Shown piece by piece: positions 29,301 through 38,603 of a stretch of DNA of 64,000 bases (position 1 is the first letter of the stretch; the number at the start of each line of letters is the position of its first letter). A model generated the notes under the pieces. It worked only from the letters and a program-made list of their open reading frames with translations, was not told the origin of the DNA and did no database searches. The DNA comes from an uncultured Pseudomonadota bacterium (lineage in GTDB: Bacteria > Pseudomonadota > Gammaproteobacteria > Steroidobacterales > Steroidobacteraceae): contig CAILZL010000015.1 of the NCBI GenBank assembly GCA_903838705.1, positions 34,186-98,185 of the forward strand, written 5' to 3'. A program made the translations under genes and the position numbers.

Positions 29301-29400
29301 GATCAATACACCTTCAAATGCTCAGCGATATGTGTGTCGGCAGAATCTGTCTGCGGCAATTCAGAGAAAAATCAGAACTGACTTCCAGATCCGTCATTCC
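29301..29400 (-). other. fliL-fliN junction where fliM would be expected
   Basis: The gap holds a 27-codon open frame (29314-29397) beginning MTDLEVSSDF. It has no FliM feature: no LSQDEID-type CheY-binding motif, no GGxG motif and no SpoA piece. I see nothing else in the gap. It looks like a clean absence of fliM, not a frameshifted copy. Confidence 0.6.
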
Positions 29401-29928
29401 TTACTGCATTACGAAGGAGGTGAAATAAACTGCCTCAATTTTTTCAGGCTCTTTTCCTTCTGATTTCATCACAGCACGCACTGCTTCCAGTGCCTTGACA
29501 CGCAGCTGTTCCTTGCCTTCGGCAGTAGATAGCGACTCGGCTGTTTGTTGACCGAACAAGGTCAGCAAGGCATCGCGGATTGCAGGGCTGTTACTCTGCA
29601 TGGCCTTTTCAACGAATTCGTCACGGGTCATGGCTTGCACGGTGACCTGCAGGAACTTGGCCGGACCACCGGCAGGAAAGTTCACAACGAATGGGGGTTC
29701 AAAGCTGACATAGACTGCAGCAGCTTTGGCTTTTTCTTCACCTTCCTTCTTCGCGTCTCCATGTTCCGCCGATCCCGCTGCATCCTTGCTGGCCGCCTGC
29801 TTGCTCAACATGACATACATGCCACCCATGCCTCCCAGCATGAGAACAAACATGGCACCCAGCATGATGAAGATCATCTTGTTGTTACCGCCGGCTGCCG
29901 ATGTGGCCGGTGCTGCTGCTTCTGACAT
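29401..29928 (-). CDS. fliL: Flagellar basal body-associated protein FliL
   Basis: Inner-membrane protein at the stator/C-ring that supports motor torque. The 175-aa sequence has an Ala/Ser-rich cytoplasmic start, one membrane helix (about 18-40, MIFIMLGAMFVLMLGGMGGMY), an acidic/basic linker and a periplasmic stomatin-like domain with FVVNFPAGGPAKFLQVTVQA and later EGKEQLRVKALEAVR. First gene of the fliL-fliN-fliOPQR-flhBA-flhF-fleN-fliA run; a sigma-54 promoter lies 52 nt upstream. Confidence 0.94.
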   Translation of the reverse strand: MSEAAAPATSAAGGNNKMIFIMLGAMFVLMLGGMGGMYVMLSKQAASKDAAGSAEHGDAKKEGEEKAKAAAVYVSFEPPFVVNFPAGGPAKFLQVTVQAMTRDEFVEKAMQSNSPAIRDALLTLFGQQTAESLSTAEGKEQLRVKALEAVRAVMKSEGKEPEKIEAVYFTSFVMQ

Positions 29929-29979
29929 GGCAAAACTCCTGAGTTAATTGCGTCGTTCGATACGACATGCCATGTAAAA

Positions 29980-29994
29980 GCAAAGCTCATGCCA
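29980..29994 (-). promoter_or_regulatory. Sigma-54 promoter of the fliL operon
   Basis: On the minus strand the sequence is TGGCATGAGCTTTGC, one mismatch to TGGCACG-N4-TTGC with exact spacing, followed by T as is common. Transcription would start near 29968, about 40 nt upstream of the fliL ATG. The activator in relatives is FleQ. Confidence 0.8.
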
Positions 29995-30158
29995 CCCTGC
30001 GCCACCAGAAGCTAAGCTATTGATCAGATTATGAATTATGTTTTTTTCAGAGTGTGAACCGGATCACATGAAACAGATGTGCCGGAATATTGGCGCCGTG
30101 TCTCCCGGCATATGAAGGTGTCCTTGCGAGGATCGCCGGCTATCAGCCCCCCGGGTCA

Positions 30159-30210
30159 GTGACAGGCACCATCACGCACCTGTCACGCAATACTCATCCT
30201 TACAGATGAG
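30159..30210 (-). terminator. Two hairpins between fliK and the fliL promoter
   Basis: The 314-nt gap 29929-30242 contains GTGACAGG...CCTGTCAC (30159-30186, 8-bp stem) and ACTCATC...GATGAGT (7-bp stem ending near 30210). Both lie just past the fliK stop, so they probably end the fleR-like/fliE-fliK unit. T-runs are weak on the minus strand (the second hairpin has TTTT on the plus side). Apart from the fliL promoter I see nothing else in the gap. Confidence 0.45.
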
Positions 30211-30242
30211 TTTTCCGGCTGATAATTTTCAGAGTCAGTTCA

Positions 30243-31475
30243 TCAGGCGTAAGCATCGAGCATCGACAGGCTCACCCTGTGCAGAACCGGACTCTGTTCC
30301 ATGAACTCGTCTTTCCTTTCCTGTTCGCCGCTGAAAAACCCGGCGCTGCTTCTAGTCTGAGATGACTGCTGGCGGGAACGATCACCAAATACTCCGGCAT
30401 CGGTGAGCGACATGCCCTGAGCAGTGAACATCTCACGCAACCGCGGCAGAGATTGCTCAAGTGCGCTGCGGGTTTCAGGATGTTCAGCCGTAAACCACAC
30501 ACTTGCCTGACTCTGATCCATCTGAATTTTTACCTGTACCGGCCCCAGGTCTGCAGGGGTCATATAAAGCGTGGCGGACCGGGATTCCTTGCTCGCCAGC
30601 ATCGTCAGTTTGTTGCCCAGCTCTGTCGCCCAGTGGTGGCTGCCAACCTGTGAATTCAATTGAATATGCTGCTGACCATCGGGTGCATAGACCTCACCGG
30701 CCTGCTGTGCTCCCCTGACATTGAGTACCGCCGCACCCAGCATATTCACTGCATTATTTTGATCGCCTTGCGGCAAGCCAACCTGCTCAAGCTCATCACG
30801 TGCTTTAAGTTGCGACCTGACACCCATTGATGAGAGCTGACCCAGCATTGCCTGGAATGCGCCGGGAGTTGATATCTTTGCATCATCGGCAGCTTGCAGC
30901 AGATTTGAAAGGCCCTCAGTCGAATCGACATGAGAAGCTGATTCCTGCTTGGCAGTCGAATTATTCGCAGTCGTGTCCAGCATCTTCTGTCCCGCCGCTT
31001 GCAACCACTGCATATCATCTCCGGCAGCTGATGAGCTCTGTGATTCACTCAGCGACAACTTGCCTGCAACCATGGCTGTGGCAGCTTTTTCATCAAGAGA
31101 TGAAACGATTTCTGATTCGCGTGCAATCAGTGCGGGTACTGGAGATTGCGGTTGCGGTACCAGCGGATTGCTCAACAATGCCAGCAGATCGGCCGCCACA
31201 TCAGGCTGTAAGGCCGCATCGCCTTCTGCATCGTCAGACAATGCAGTTGAATCAGACAACAGTCCTGCCATCGGGTCTTCAGGTACCCCACCTGATATTG
31301 ATGCCGTATCATTACCAGCAGATGCCGCGGCAGAAGCCCCACCCATATCCTGCATCAGATTCGCGAATGCGGGATCGCTCTGTGCAGCATCCGCACCACC
31401 GCTTCCGGCATCTGAACTGGGGATACCTTTACCAATTACCGCCTCAATCCCACTGGACATTACTGACATACCCAT
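30243..31475 (-). CDS. fliK: Flagellar hook-length control protein FliK
   Basis: Secreted molecular ruler that sets hook length and triggers the FlhB switch. The start at 31475 is preferred: GGAGG is 8 nt upstream, whereas the ATG two codons earlier is too close. The 410-aa protein is low-complexity (A, S, Q, D, G) for about 270 residues. It then has the hook-length domain with ATLYMTPADLGPVQVKIQM, ASVWFTAEHPETRSALEQSL and PRLREMFTAQGMSL. Last gene of the fliE-fliK run. Confidence 0.92.
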   Translation of the reverse strand: MGMSVMSSGIEAVIGKGIPSSDAGSGGADAAQSDPAFANLMQDMGGASAAASAGNDTASISGGVPEDPMAGLLSDSTALSDDAEGDAALQPDVAADLLALLSNPLVPQPQSPVPALIARESEIVSSLDEKAATAMVAGKLSLSESQSSSAAGDDMQWLQAAGQKMLDTTANNSTAKQESASHVDSTEGLSNLLQAADDAKISTPGAFQAMLGQLSSMGVRSQLKARDELEQVGLPQGDQNNAVNMLGAAVLNVRGAQQAGEVYAPDGQQHIQLNSQVGSHHWATELGNKLTMLASKESRSATLYMTPADLGPVQVKIQMDQSQASVWFTAEHPETRSALEQSLPRLREMFTAQGMSLTDAGVFGDRSRQQSSQTRSSAGFFSGEQERKDEFMEQSPVLHRVSLSMLDAYA

Positions 31476-31542
31476 TTTCATTTCCTCCACTGAGAAAAAC
31501 TCTCAGTCACTCAATTTTTGAAAAAACAAAACCATCTATTCA

Positions 31543-31986
31543 TTACTCATGTCGCGCCACGCGGCTGCGCTGTGCTCGCTCGTCTGTTTCACGCTGTTCG
31601 CGCCTGAGCATCAGCCTCTGCTCTTCAAGTTGCCATCCCTCAATTACATGCCTCATGGATCTGGCACGCTGTGCCGCTTCCATCCAGAGCTGTCGCTGTG
31701 CATCCCGTTCATTGCGCAACTGATGTACAACCTTCGACTGCTGATTGATCGCGGCATCAAGACGCACCAGGAAGGCCTGATAGTCAACCAGTTCGCGCGC
31801 GCCCATACCCGCACCTGCACGGCTGATCAGGCCATTCGTATAGTCGCCTCGATACAGAACCAATTCCTGCAATTTCTGCTCGGCACTGACCAGTACACGC
31901 TCTGCACCCGCTACTTTCTCAGCCAGACGACGCTCATTTTCATCAACAATTTTTTTCACCGGCTCCAGCCGTTCAGCGCGCTTCAT
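31543..31986 (-). CDS. fliJ: Flagellar export chaperone-escort protein FliJ
   Basis: Cytoplasmic coiled-coil protein that sits in the FliI hexamer like the gamma subunit of F1-ATPase. The 147-aa sequence is almost wholly helical and rich in E, Q, R, A and L, with conserved-looking LQELVLYRGDYTNGL and YQAFLVRLDAAINQQ. It lies between fliI (45 nt) and fliK, its standard position. Confidence 0.9.
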   Translation of the reverse strand: MKRAERLEPVKKIVDENERRLAEKVAGAERVLVSAEQKLQELVLYRGDYTNGLISRAGAGMGARELVDYQAFLVRLDAAINQQSKVVHQLRNERDAQRQLWMEAAQRARSMRHVIEGWQLEEQRLMLRREQRETDERAQRSRVARHE

Positions 31987-32031
31987 TCTGTATTCCCGCT
32001 TTTCATCTGTTTACCTGACCATTTGAGGCAA

Positions 32032-33378
32032 TCAGGCGAGCAGGGTTTGCAGCGCCGAAACGCTGTTAGCGAACCCTACTTTTTCCTGTAAATCCTGCTG
32101 CAGAAATTTCTGCATGCTTGGCCACATAGCCATTGCTGAATCGATCCGCGGATCACTGCCACGCTGATATGCGCCAATAGAAATGAGGTCCCGGTTCTGC
32201 TGATAGGCAGACAGAAACTGACGGAACTGACGCGCAGAGTCACGATGCTGCTGAGGAATTATTTCGTGCATGACACGGCTGATGGACGCTTCGATATCAA
32301 TCGCCGGGTAGTGACCCGATTCAGCAATCTTTCGTGACAGCACAATGTGTCCATCAAGAATTGCCCGTGCCGAGTCAGCAATCGGATCCTGCTGATCATC
32401 ACCTTCCGTCAGCACGGTATAGAACGCCGTAATCGAACCGTTGCCCCGTGCACCGTTGCCGGCACGCTCAACCAGATGCGGCAACATGGCAAATACCGAT
32501 GGTGGATAACCCTTGGTAGCAGGTGCCTCGCCAATTGCCAGACCGATTTCTCGCTGCGCCTGTGCGAAACGGGTCAGTGAGTCCATGATCAAAAGCACGC
32601 TCTTGCCCTGATCACGAAAATACTCAGCGATAGATGTTGCCATCCAGGCACCATGCAGGCGCATCAGTGGCGGCCTGTCCGCAGGTGTAGCAACCACCAC
32701 AGACCGGCGCAGACCTTCCGGACCAAGGATGCGCTCAACAAATTCCTTCACTTCGCGCCCACGCTCACCGATCAGGCCCACAACAATCACATCTGCACTG
32801 GTGTAGCGAGCCATCATGCCGAGCAGGACGCTCTTACCGACACCGCTACCTGCAAACAGACCGATACGCTGTCCCTTACCCACTGTAAGCAGCGAATTGA
32901 TAGCACGGACACCAACATCAAGTGGTTCGTGGATGGGTGGACGCAACAGAGGATTGATGGATGTACCAGTCAGCTTGGTATGACTCTGACACTTGATCTG
33001 ACCCTTGCCATCAAGCGGTTCCCCGGCGCCATCAATAATACGACCGAGCAATTCAGGTCCGACTGCCACGGCACCGGCCCGCTGCTTGGGTATGACTCGC
33101 GCATTGGGCTTCACACCATGTATTTCACCAGTAGGCATCAGGTAGAGTCGATCGCCTGCGAAGCCGACCACTTCAGCTTCAGTGTGCGCACCATCGCCCG
33201 CCAGAATTTCACATCTATCACCAATTGCCGCCTGACATCCAACTGCTTCCAGCGTCAGTCCAACCATGCGCGTAAGACAGCCTTCTAAAACCGGCGCAGG
33301 AATTGTCGCAACATTGTCAATTTGCCGTGACAATCGTGCAGACCATATGTGACTGCGTTGTACTTGCTGTTGATTCAT
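32032..33378 (-). CDS. fliI: Flagellum-specific ATPase FliI
   Basis: F1-beta-like ATPase energising flagellar export. The 448-aa protein has an N-terminal FliH/FliJ-contact region, the Walker A AGSGVGKS (176-183), [18 protein letters not shown], the Walker [17 protein letters not shown] and the family-specific [20 protein letters not shown]. The ATG overlaps the fliH stop by 4 nt. Confidence 0.96.
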   Translation of the reverse strand: MNQQQVQRSHIWSARLSRQIDNVATIPAPVLEGCLTRMVGLTLEAVGCQAAIGDRCEILAGDGAHTEAEVVGFAGDRLYLMPTGEIHGVKPNARVIPKQRAGAVAVGPELLGRIIDGAGEPLDGKGQIKCQSHTKLTGTSINPLLRPPIHEPLDVGVRAINSLLTVGKGQRIGLFAGSGVGKSVLLGMMARYTSADVIVVGLIGERGREVKEFVERILGPEGLRRSVVVATPADRPPLMRLHGAWMATSIAEYFRDQGKSVLLIMDSLTRFAQAQREIGLAIGEAPATKGYPPSVFAMLPHLVERAGNGARGNGSITAFYTVLTEGDDQQDPIADSARAILDGHIVLSRKIAESGHYPAIDIEASISRVMHEIIPQQHRDSARQFRQFLSAYQQNRDLISIGAYQRGSDPRIDSAMAMWPSMQKFLQQDLQEKVGFANSVSALQTLLA

Positions 33379-34091
33379 GTATTCACTTCCGTATTGCCAT
33401 CATCTGTAGCAATTTCATTGCGGCTATCGCTATCACGTTCATCGTTGAGCAGATGCTTCAGCACTGTGGCCAGACGGGTCTCAAGACGGGCATCAATCTG
33501 GGAAGTATCCGTACTGATCCGGCATCCACCGCGTGCCATCACCGGATCTTCAATAATCGTCCAGGCGGTATCAGTCTGTGGCCGTGCAAGCAGCTCACGC
33601 ACAACAGAGGCATCAAGAGGATGAAGGTGAACACGTATATTTCTCTGCGCAAGCGGCAGCAACCCTATTGATTCACGCACAACAGCAATGATCTGTCCCG
33701 GATCGGTACGCAGCTCGCGACGAATAACATGCCTGGCTATCGCAATCGTGAGTGAAACCAGCTGTTTTTCGATTTCATCATCCAGTTGCTGCAAAGGTTC
33801 CGACAGGGTATGCATCACTGCATCAAACTGTCTGCCGCGCTGATCAAGCGCATCAATACGCTGTCTTATTTCCTGCTCGGCCGCAGCCAGACCGGCAGCG
33901 TGTCCTTTTTCATACCCTTCGTCCCACGCAATCTTTTCAATATCTTCAAGCTCACCCAAATTAGGACGATCGCGACGATTGGCGCGCGGACCGTGCACGA
34001 CAGGCGGAGACCAGGCAGCCGCCTGCGCTCCATCCATCTCCTCCGCTGACAAGATCGTCGTCAATTTGTTTGCTGCATTCATCAATTGCAT
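33375..34091 (-). CDS. fliH: Flagellar assembly protein FliH
   Basis: Negative regulator and stator of FliI, anchoring it to the C-ring. The 238-aa protein has an N-terminal tail with tryptophan (AAAWSPP), a Gly/Ala/Glu-rich helix ([18 protein letters not shown]) of the GxxxG kind typical of FliH, and a C-terminal domain with [14 protein letters not shown] and RREL segments. It is coupled to fliI. Confidence 0.92.
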   Translation of the reverse strand: MQLMNAANKLTTILSAEEMDGAQAAAWSPPVVHGPRANRRDRPNLGELEDIEKIAWDEGYEKGHAAGLAAAEQEIRQRIDALDQRGRQFDAVMHTLSEPLQQLDDEIEKQLVSLTIAIARHVIRRELRTDPGQIIAVVRESIGLLPLAQRNIRVHLHPLDASVVRELLARPQTDTAWTIIEDPVMARGGCRISTDTSQIDARLETRLATVLKHLLNDERDSDSRNEIATDDGNTEVNT

Positions 34092-34115
34092 TACCTGAAA
34101 TAACCGTTCGTGAAA

Positions 34116-35147
34116 CTAGATATAGATGTCACCACTGCCTGCAATGGAAATAGTGCCGGCTTCTGCCAGCTTGCGGGCTGTGTCGAGAATTTCTTTCTGT
34201 GCAGCTTCCACCTCACTGAGCCTGACTTTGCCCATGGCATCCAGTTCTTCTCGCAAGGTATCCGCAGCACGCTGGGACAGGTTCCTGAATATTTTTTCAC
34301 GCAATGCCGGCTTCGCACCCTTCATGGCAAGCAGCAGGCGATCTGATGGGATAACCCGAAGCAGATCCTGCAGACTTCGATCATCCATTTCTGAAAGACT
34401 GTCAAAGACAAACATCAATGCCTGTATCTTCTCGCTTAATTGCGAGTCGATTTTATTGATCCTGTCCATCATGGCTGCCTGCTGCCCAGCTTCAACCTGA
34501 TTAAGGATCTCTGCTGCCACTCTGGTTCCACCCAGTGAGGCAGACCTGCTGGACTCGGTCTTGGCCGACAGTTGCCTGTCAACCATTTCATCAAGCTCAG
34601 ACAATGCTGCGGGATGCACCTCGTCCATAGTGGCAATACGAATCATCACATCGGGCCTGGTAGTTTCAGGAAGGAGCGACAGCACTTCTGCCGACACATC
34701 AGCATCCAGACAGGCCAGAACGATGGAGATAATCTGGGGATGTTCCAGCCGGATCATTTCCGCTATCGAACGTGGGTCCATCCATTTCAATGCATCCAGC
34801 CCCTTGCTGCTCGGCTTGTTGAGCATGCGATCCACAATACCTGATGCCTTGTTCTCTCCCAGAGCATTTACCAGCACCTTGCGCACGTAGTCATCCGAAC
34901 TGATCCCCAGTGAAGTACTTTTTTCAAGATCGCATGCGAATCCCGAGACCACGTTGCCAACTTCATCACGTGACACATCACGCAGCTGCGCCATGGCCGA
35001 TCCGATTCTCTGCACAGTTCTGGCACCCATATGCCTGAGTACCTTCGCAGCCTCAGCTTCACCCAGCGTCATCAACAGAATCGCAGCTCGCTCAACTCCG
35101 TTGCGACTGCTTTCCTCGGAATGCTTCATGGACTGGAGATCAGTCAT
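34116..35147 (-). CDS. fliG: Flagellar motor switch protein FliG
   Basis: C-ring protein that receives torque from the stator. The 343-aa protein shows the N-terminal FliF-binding domain (ERAAILLMTLGEAEAAKVL), the middle EHPQ motif in MIRLEHPQIISIVLA (about 130-145), and the C-terminal torque helix with MDDRSLQDLLRVIPSDRLLL and NLSQRAADTLREELDAMG. The charged residues used in torque generation are conserved. It overlaps fliF by 8 nt. Its usual partner FliM is not encoded in the window. Confidence 0.96.
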   Translation of the reverse strand: MTDLQSMKHSEESSRNGVERAAILLMTLGEAEAAKVLRHMGARTVQRIGSAMAQLRDVSRDEVGNVVSGFACDLEKSTSLGISSDDYVRKVLVNALGENKASGIVDRMLNKPSSKGLDALKWMDPRSIAEMIRLEHPQIISIVLACLDADVSAEVLSLLPETTRPDVMIRIATMDEVHPAALSELDEMVDRQLSAKTESSRSASLGGTRVAAEILNQVEAGQQAAMMDRINKIDSQLSEKIQALMFVFDSLSEMDDRSLQDLLRVIPSDRLLLAMKGAKPALREKIFRNLSQRAADTLREELDAMGKVRLSEVEAAQKEILDTARKLAEAGTISIAGSGDIYI

Positions 35148-36768
35148 TGCCAGACACCCATGAATTTACTACCTGTGCAACACGAGCCGGATCCTGATTC
35201 ACCAGCGCACGCGCTTCATTGATCTGCTCTTCATAGTTCTTGCCCTGCAACGCGACACGGCCCTGTCCTTCATTGCCTGGTTCTGAATTTGTTCCCGGTG
35301 GCAATGCCACTACGGGGGGGGTCATCAGACTGCGGATCAATGGTTTGATTACAGAAAGGATCAGCACCAGCAATACCGTCATCCCTGCCAGCAATTTGGC
35401 GACATCACGCACCCAAGCACGTTCCCACAGCGGTACGCTTTGTAATTCCTCGGCCACCTGTGCTTCAGTAGGACGGAATGCCGAGTTGACTACATTGACA
35501 CTGTCACCACGCTTCTCGTCGTAGCCAACCGCATCCTTGACCAGCTTCGTCATGTTTTCGAGCTGTTCCGGCGTCATTGGAGTGGTCGTGACCTTGCCAT
35601 CGGCATCGGTAGTCTTGATGTTATCTACCAGTACAGCAACCGACAGTCTCTTGAGCTGACCGGGCAACTGCTTTGTATAGGCCAGAGTCCGGTCAATCTC
35701 GTAATTACGGGTACTTTCCTTGGTTGAATTGCCTGCATTGCTGGTGCTGGCTGAGTCAGTTGCAGCAGCAGACGAGGACTGTCCTGCAGCCTGATTGGTA
35801 GCCGCATTGGGCGCAGCAACCATGCCCGCTTCTGGTGGCTGATTTGTCAGCGCTCCAGGTATTCCCTGCACTTCACCATTGGTTCGGCTGAGTTGTTCTG
35901 AAGTCTGTTCGCTGCGAACCACCTGACTTTGCGGATTGTATTGCTCACGTGATTCTTCAGTGATCGACAGTGCCACATCTGCAACCACCTGGGCACGCAC
36001 ATTGCCGCTGCCAACCAGTGGTGTCAGCAGCTGTTCAATGCGTTGCGTATAGGTTTCTTCAAGACGATGTGCAAATTCATACTGCTTGTCACGCAGTGCA
36101 AAATCATCAGTACCCTGTGGCGAGGACAGCAATCGGCCCTGCTGATCAATTACCGTGACATCTGTGGCTTCCATGCTGGGCACACTCGACGCAATCAGAT
36201 TGATGATCGACGTCACCTGCTCTGATTCCAGCCGCCTGCCGGTCTTCAGTTGCACCAGCACCGACGCACTGGCCTTGCGCTTGTCACGGATAAATGCAGA
36301 TTGTTCTGGAATTGCCAGATGCACACGGGCGGCTGCAACCGACTCAAGCGTAGCGATGGTTTTGGCCAGTTCCAGTTCCAGTGCATAGTGATACTTGGTC
36401 GTTTCCATCAGCTGACTGGTGCCATAACCCGTATCCTTGGTCAGCGCAGCAAAACCCCCTTCAGCAGGCAATCCCTCACCCGCCAGCTTCAAACGCGCTT
36501 CACTCAAACTGGCTGCTGGCACGCTGACAGAACCTGAACCGGTATCTGTCTTGTACGGAATGCCGGCAGATTGCAGCGATTGAACAATCTGGGCGATTTC
36601 GCTGTTGCTTACCTTGGTCAGCAGAATGGTGTAATCCGGCTCTCTCGACCACAACACCACACCCACGCCCACCGCTACGGCGGCGGCCAGACCCACCAGC
36701 ATCAATAACGGACGCAGGCCGCTATTGTTCCTGGGAACCATCGGCAACGAACTTGCTTCTGCACTCAT
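35140..36768 (-). CDS. fliF: Flagellar MS-ring protein FliF
   Basis: Forms the MS ring on which the basal body is built. The 542-aa protein has two membrane helices (about 18-43 and 443-465) flanking the periplasmic ring-building motifs: EGLPAEGGFAAL, GYGTSQLMETTKYHYALELE, RVHLAIPEQSAFIRDKR and a later KQLPGQLKRLSVAVLVD. The C-terminal tail that binds FliG is present. A Ser/Ala/Asn-rich insert (about 305-345) replaces a loop of the ring-forming region. Confidence 0.96.
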   Translation of the reverse strand: MSAEASSLPMVPRNNSGLRPLLMLVGLAAAVAVGVGVVLWSREPDYTILLTKVSNSEIAQIVQSLQSAGIPYKTDTGSGSVSVPAASLSEARLKLAGEGLPAEGGFAALTKDTGYGTSQLMETTKYHYALELELAKTIATLESVAAARVHLAIPEQSAFIRDKRKASASVLVQLKTGRRLESEQVTSIINLIASSVPSMEATDVTVIDQQGRLLSSPQGTDDFALRDKQYEFAHRLEETYTQRIEQLLTPLVGSGNVRAQVVADVALSITEESREQYNPQSQVVRSEQTSEQLSRTNGEVQGIPGALTNQPPEAGMVAAPNAATNQAAGQSSSAAATDSASTSNAGNSTKESTRNYEIDRTLAYTKQLPGQLKRLSVAVLVDNIKTTDADGKVTTTPMTPEQLENMTKLVKDAVGYDEKRGDSVNVVNSAFRPTEAQVAEELQSVPLWERAWVRDVAKLLAGMTVLLVLILSVIKPLIRSLMTPPVVALPPGTNSEPGNEGQGRVALQGKNYEEQINEARALVNQDPARVAQVVNSWVSGND

Positions 36769-36832
36769 CTGGATTTGTTCTCGTCAGTAATCAAATTATC
36801 TGTGATCTATTTCTGTTGCGAATCAATCTGGA

Positions 36833-37171
36833 TCAGATCTGCATGTTCATGATGTCCTGATATGCACTTACCATGCGGTTGCGCACTTCAGTTACACCAC
36901 GAAATGAAACACTGGCTTTCTGCATTTCAATCATCACGTCTGCCAATTCGACACCGGGCACACCCTTTTCAAACTTGGTAGCAAGATCTGTAGCGTTCTG
37001 CTGTGTCTGATTTACCTGATCAAGACTTTGCGCCATCAAACTTGCAAAGCTGGACTTCTCAGGAGCTGCCCTGGTCGAAGCCGGATCAATATGCGGACTG
37101 GCCACAGGCTTCACCTGTGCTGACATGGCACGAATCTGTGCCAGAACGGAATCAACGCTCATATTGGTCAT
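36833..37171 (-). CDS. fliE: Flagellar hook-basal body complex protein FliE
   Basis: Links the MS ring to the rod. The 112-aa protein starts at ATG 37171, with GGAGA upstream, and has the C-terminal FliE signature VELADVMIEMQKASVSF followed by RGVTEVRNRMVSAYQDIMNMQI-type sequence. It is 29 nt downstream of the FleR-like regulator and 64 nt upstream of fliF. Confidence 0.95.
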   Translation of the reverse strand: MTNMSVDSVLAQIRAMSAQVKPVASPHIDPASTRAAPEKSSFASLMAQSLDQVNQTQQNATDLATKFEKGVPGVELADVMIEMQKASVSFRGVTEVRNRMVSAYQDIMNMQI

Positions 37172-37200
37172 TGCATTTCTCCATCAGGTATCTGGAAATA

Positions 37201-38331
37201 TCAGGCAGCAGGAACTGCCACACCGGCATCTCTCAGCCGCGCAAGTTTGTAACGCAGAGTCCGCTGGCTGATGCCAAGCCGTTCTGCGGCCACACGTCGA
37301 TTGCCGTTACCTACCTGCAAGGCATCAATAATGAGCCCACGTTCTGCCATTTCGAGTGAGTCGAATAATGCCGGCGCAGTCGCACCCATCGGCGCAGCTG
37401 CAATCAGTGGCGGAATTTCCTGCTCAAAATGAATATGTTCTGCATCAATCAATTGATCGCTGGCCAGCACCAGCGCGCGCTGCATGACGTTATCCAGTTC
37501 ACGAACATTGCCAGGCCATGAGTATGTCAGCAGTCGATGTGCTGCATCGGCACTCAGGGCGGGAATGCGACTACCGGGCCTGCTTCGATGATTGAGAAGA
37601 CGCATTGCAAGCGGCAGAACATCATCACGCCGTGAGCGAAGCGGCGAAATCTGCAATGGAAAAACATTAAGCCGATAGTAAAGATCTTCACGGAAGCGAC
37701 CTGCGGCCACTTCAGCACGCAATGAGCGATTGGTTGTCGCCAGCACGCGCACATCCAGCGCAATGCTATGACGTCCACCCAGCCTTTCGACTTCACGCTC
37801 CTGCAGCACACGCAGCAATTTGGCCTGCAGTGCGAGCGGCATTTCAGTTATTTCATCAAGCAGGATAGTGCCGTGCTGAGCCAGTTCGAATTTGCCCGGA
37901 TTGGCAGCGTGCGCACCAGTAAAAGATCCACGCTCGTAGCCGAACAACATGGCTTCAAGCATATTGTCAGGGATAGCTGCGCAATTGACGGCAACAAAGG
38001 GCTGCTGGCTGCGCGGTGAAGTCTTGTGAATGTAACGTGCCAGTACTTCCTTGCCAGTACCGGATTCGCCGCTGATCAATACTGTGCAGTCACTGGCTGC
38101 AACTCGTCTTGCCAGCACAACCAGACGTTGCGACTCTATGGCGCAGGCCACCAGATCGCCGCTATTGCGCAGCCACTCAGGTTCGGATGCAGCCGATACC
38201 GGTGCCACTAATGATTCAGCAGGTAACGCCTCTCCATCTGCAGATACATCGACTGCCAGGCCAGACCTGTGAAGATCAGACCTGTACGTTCCTGAGAGCG
38301 CCTCATCCAGTGCCTGTTGCTCAGTAACCAT
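37201..38331 (-). CDS. FleR/FlrC-like sigma-54 activator lacking a receiver domain
   Basis: Sigma-54 enhancer-binding protein positioned where fleR normally is, upstream of fliE. The ATG at 38331 is preferred over the GTG at 38343 because of the AAGGTGG upstream. The 376-aa protein has only about 60 non-homologous, acidic residues before the AAA+ domain, so the response-regulator receiver of FleR/FlrC (about 120 aa) is missing. Walker A GESGTGKE is at 88-95. The sigma-54 loop reads GSFTGA (135-140) instead of GAFTGA. The Fis-type helix-turn-helix at the C-terminus ([20 protein letters not shown]) is intact. No fleS kinase gene is nearby, so regulation by phosphorylation is unlikely. Confidence 0.8.
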   Translation of the reverse strand: MVTEQQALDEALSGTYRSDLHRSGLAVDVSADGEALPAESLVAPVSAASEPEWLRNSGDLVACAIESQRLVVLARRVAASDCTVLISGESGTGKEVLARYIHKTSPRSQQPFVAVNCAAIPDNMLEAMLFGYERGSFTGAHAANPGKFELAQHGTILLDEITEMPLALQAKLLRVLQEREVERLGGRHSIALDVRVLATTNRSLRAEVAAGRFREDLYYRLNVFPLQISPLRSRRDDVLPLAMRLLNHRSRPGSRIPALSADAAHRLLTYSWPGNVRELDNVMQRALVLASDQLIDAEHIHFEQEIPPLIAAAPMGATAPALFDSLEMAERGLIIDALQVGNGNRRVAAERLGISQRTLRYKLARLRDAGVAVPAA

Positions 38332-38373
38332 TTCAATTGCCACCTTTGACCAGTTTGGTTACTCATACACAAA

Positions 38374-38388
38374 GCAATAACCATGCCC
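38374..38388 (-). promoter_or_regulatory. Sigma-54 promoter of the fleR-like/fliE operon
   Basis: GGGCATGGTTATTGC on the minus strand matches TGGCACG-N4-TTGC with two mismatches and exact spacing, followed by TT. The predicted start near 38362 lies about 30 nt upstream of the regulator's ATG. By analogy FleQ would activate it. Confidence 0.7.
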
Positions 38389-38477
38389 CGGTAAAGGTTG
38401 GTCTCGGTCAGGTGGCTAAGTGTTACCGCTGAACTGGGAACCAGTTCACATAGCGGCGATTATTGGCCGGTGCCAGT

Positions 38478-38524
38478 GGCCAGAATCTGGCCGGAAGCGC
38501 CGCTGTGACGGCAAGAATTTGCCG
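38478..38524 (-). terminator. Twin palindromes between fleQ and the fleR-like operon
   Basis: GGCCAG-AAT-CTGGCC (38478-38492) and CGGCAA-GAAT-TTGCCG (38509-38524) form two short perfect stems in the 272-nt gap 38332-38603. They lie past the fleQ stop and upstream of the sigma-54 promoter. They could end fleQ transcription or serve as activator binding sites. Confidence 0.35.
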
Positions 38525-38603
38525 CAATGAACCGGAATGACAGAGATTCCTGACGCTAATCAGTCATCCCGAGCATCAGGAATCCGACCGGGTCAGGACT
38601 TTG

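Noticed and set aside
29314..29397. 27-codon frame as a fliM remnant
   Set aside because: The translation contains neither the N-terminal CheY-binding motif nor the C-terminal SpoA sequence of FliM.
30827..31723. Plus-strand open frame of 298 codons
   Set aside because: It lies antisense to fliK and fliJ, contains long low-complexity H/P/Q/R/S runs and no recognisable domain, as expected for the shadow of the Ala/Ser-rich fliK.
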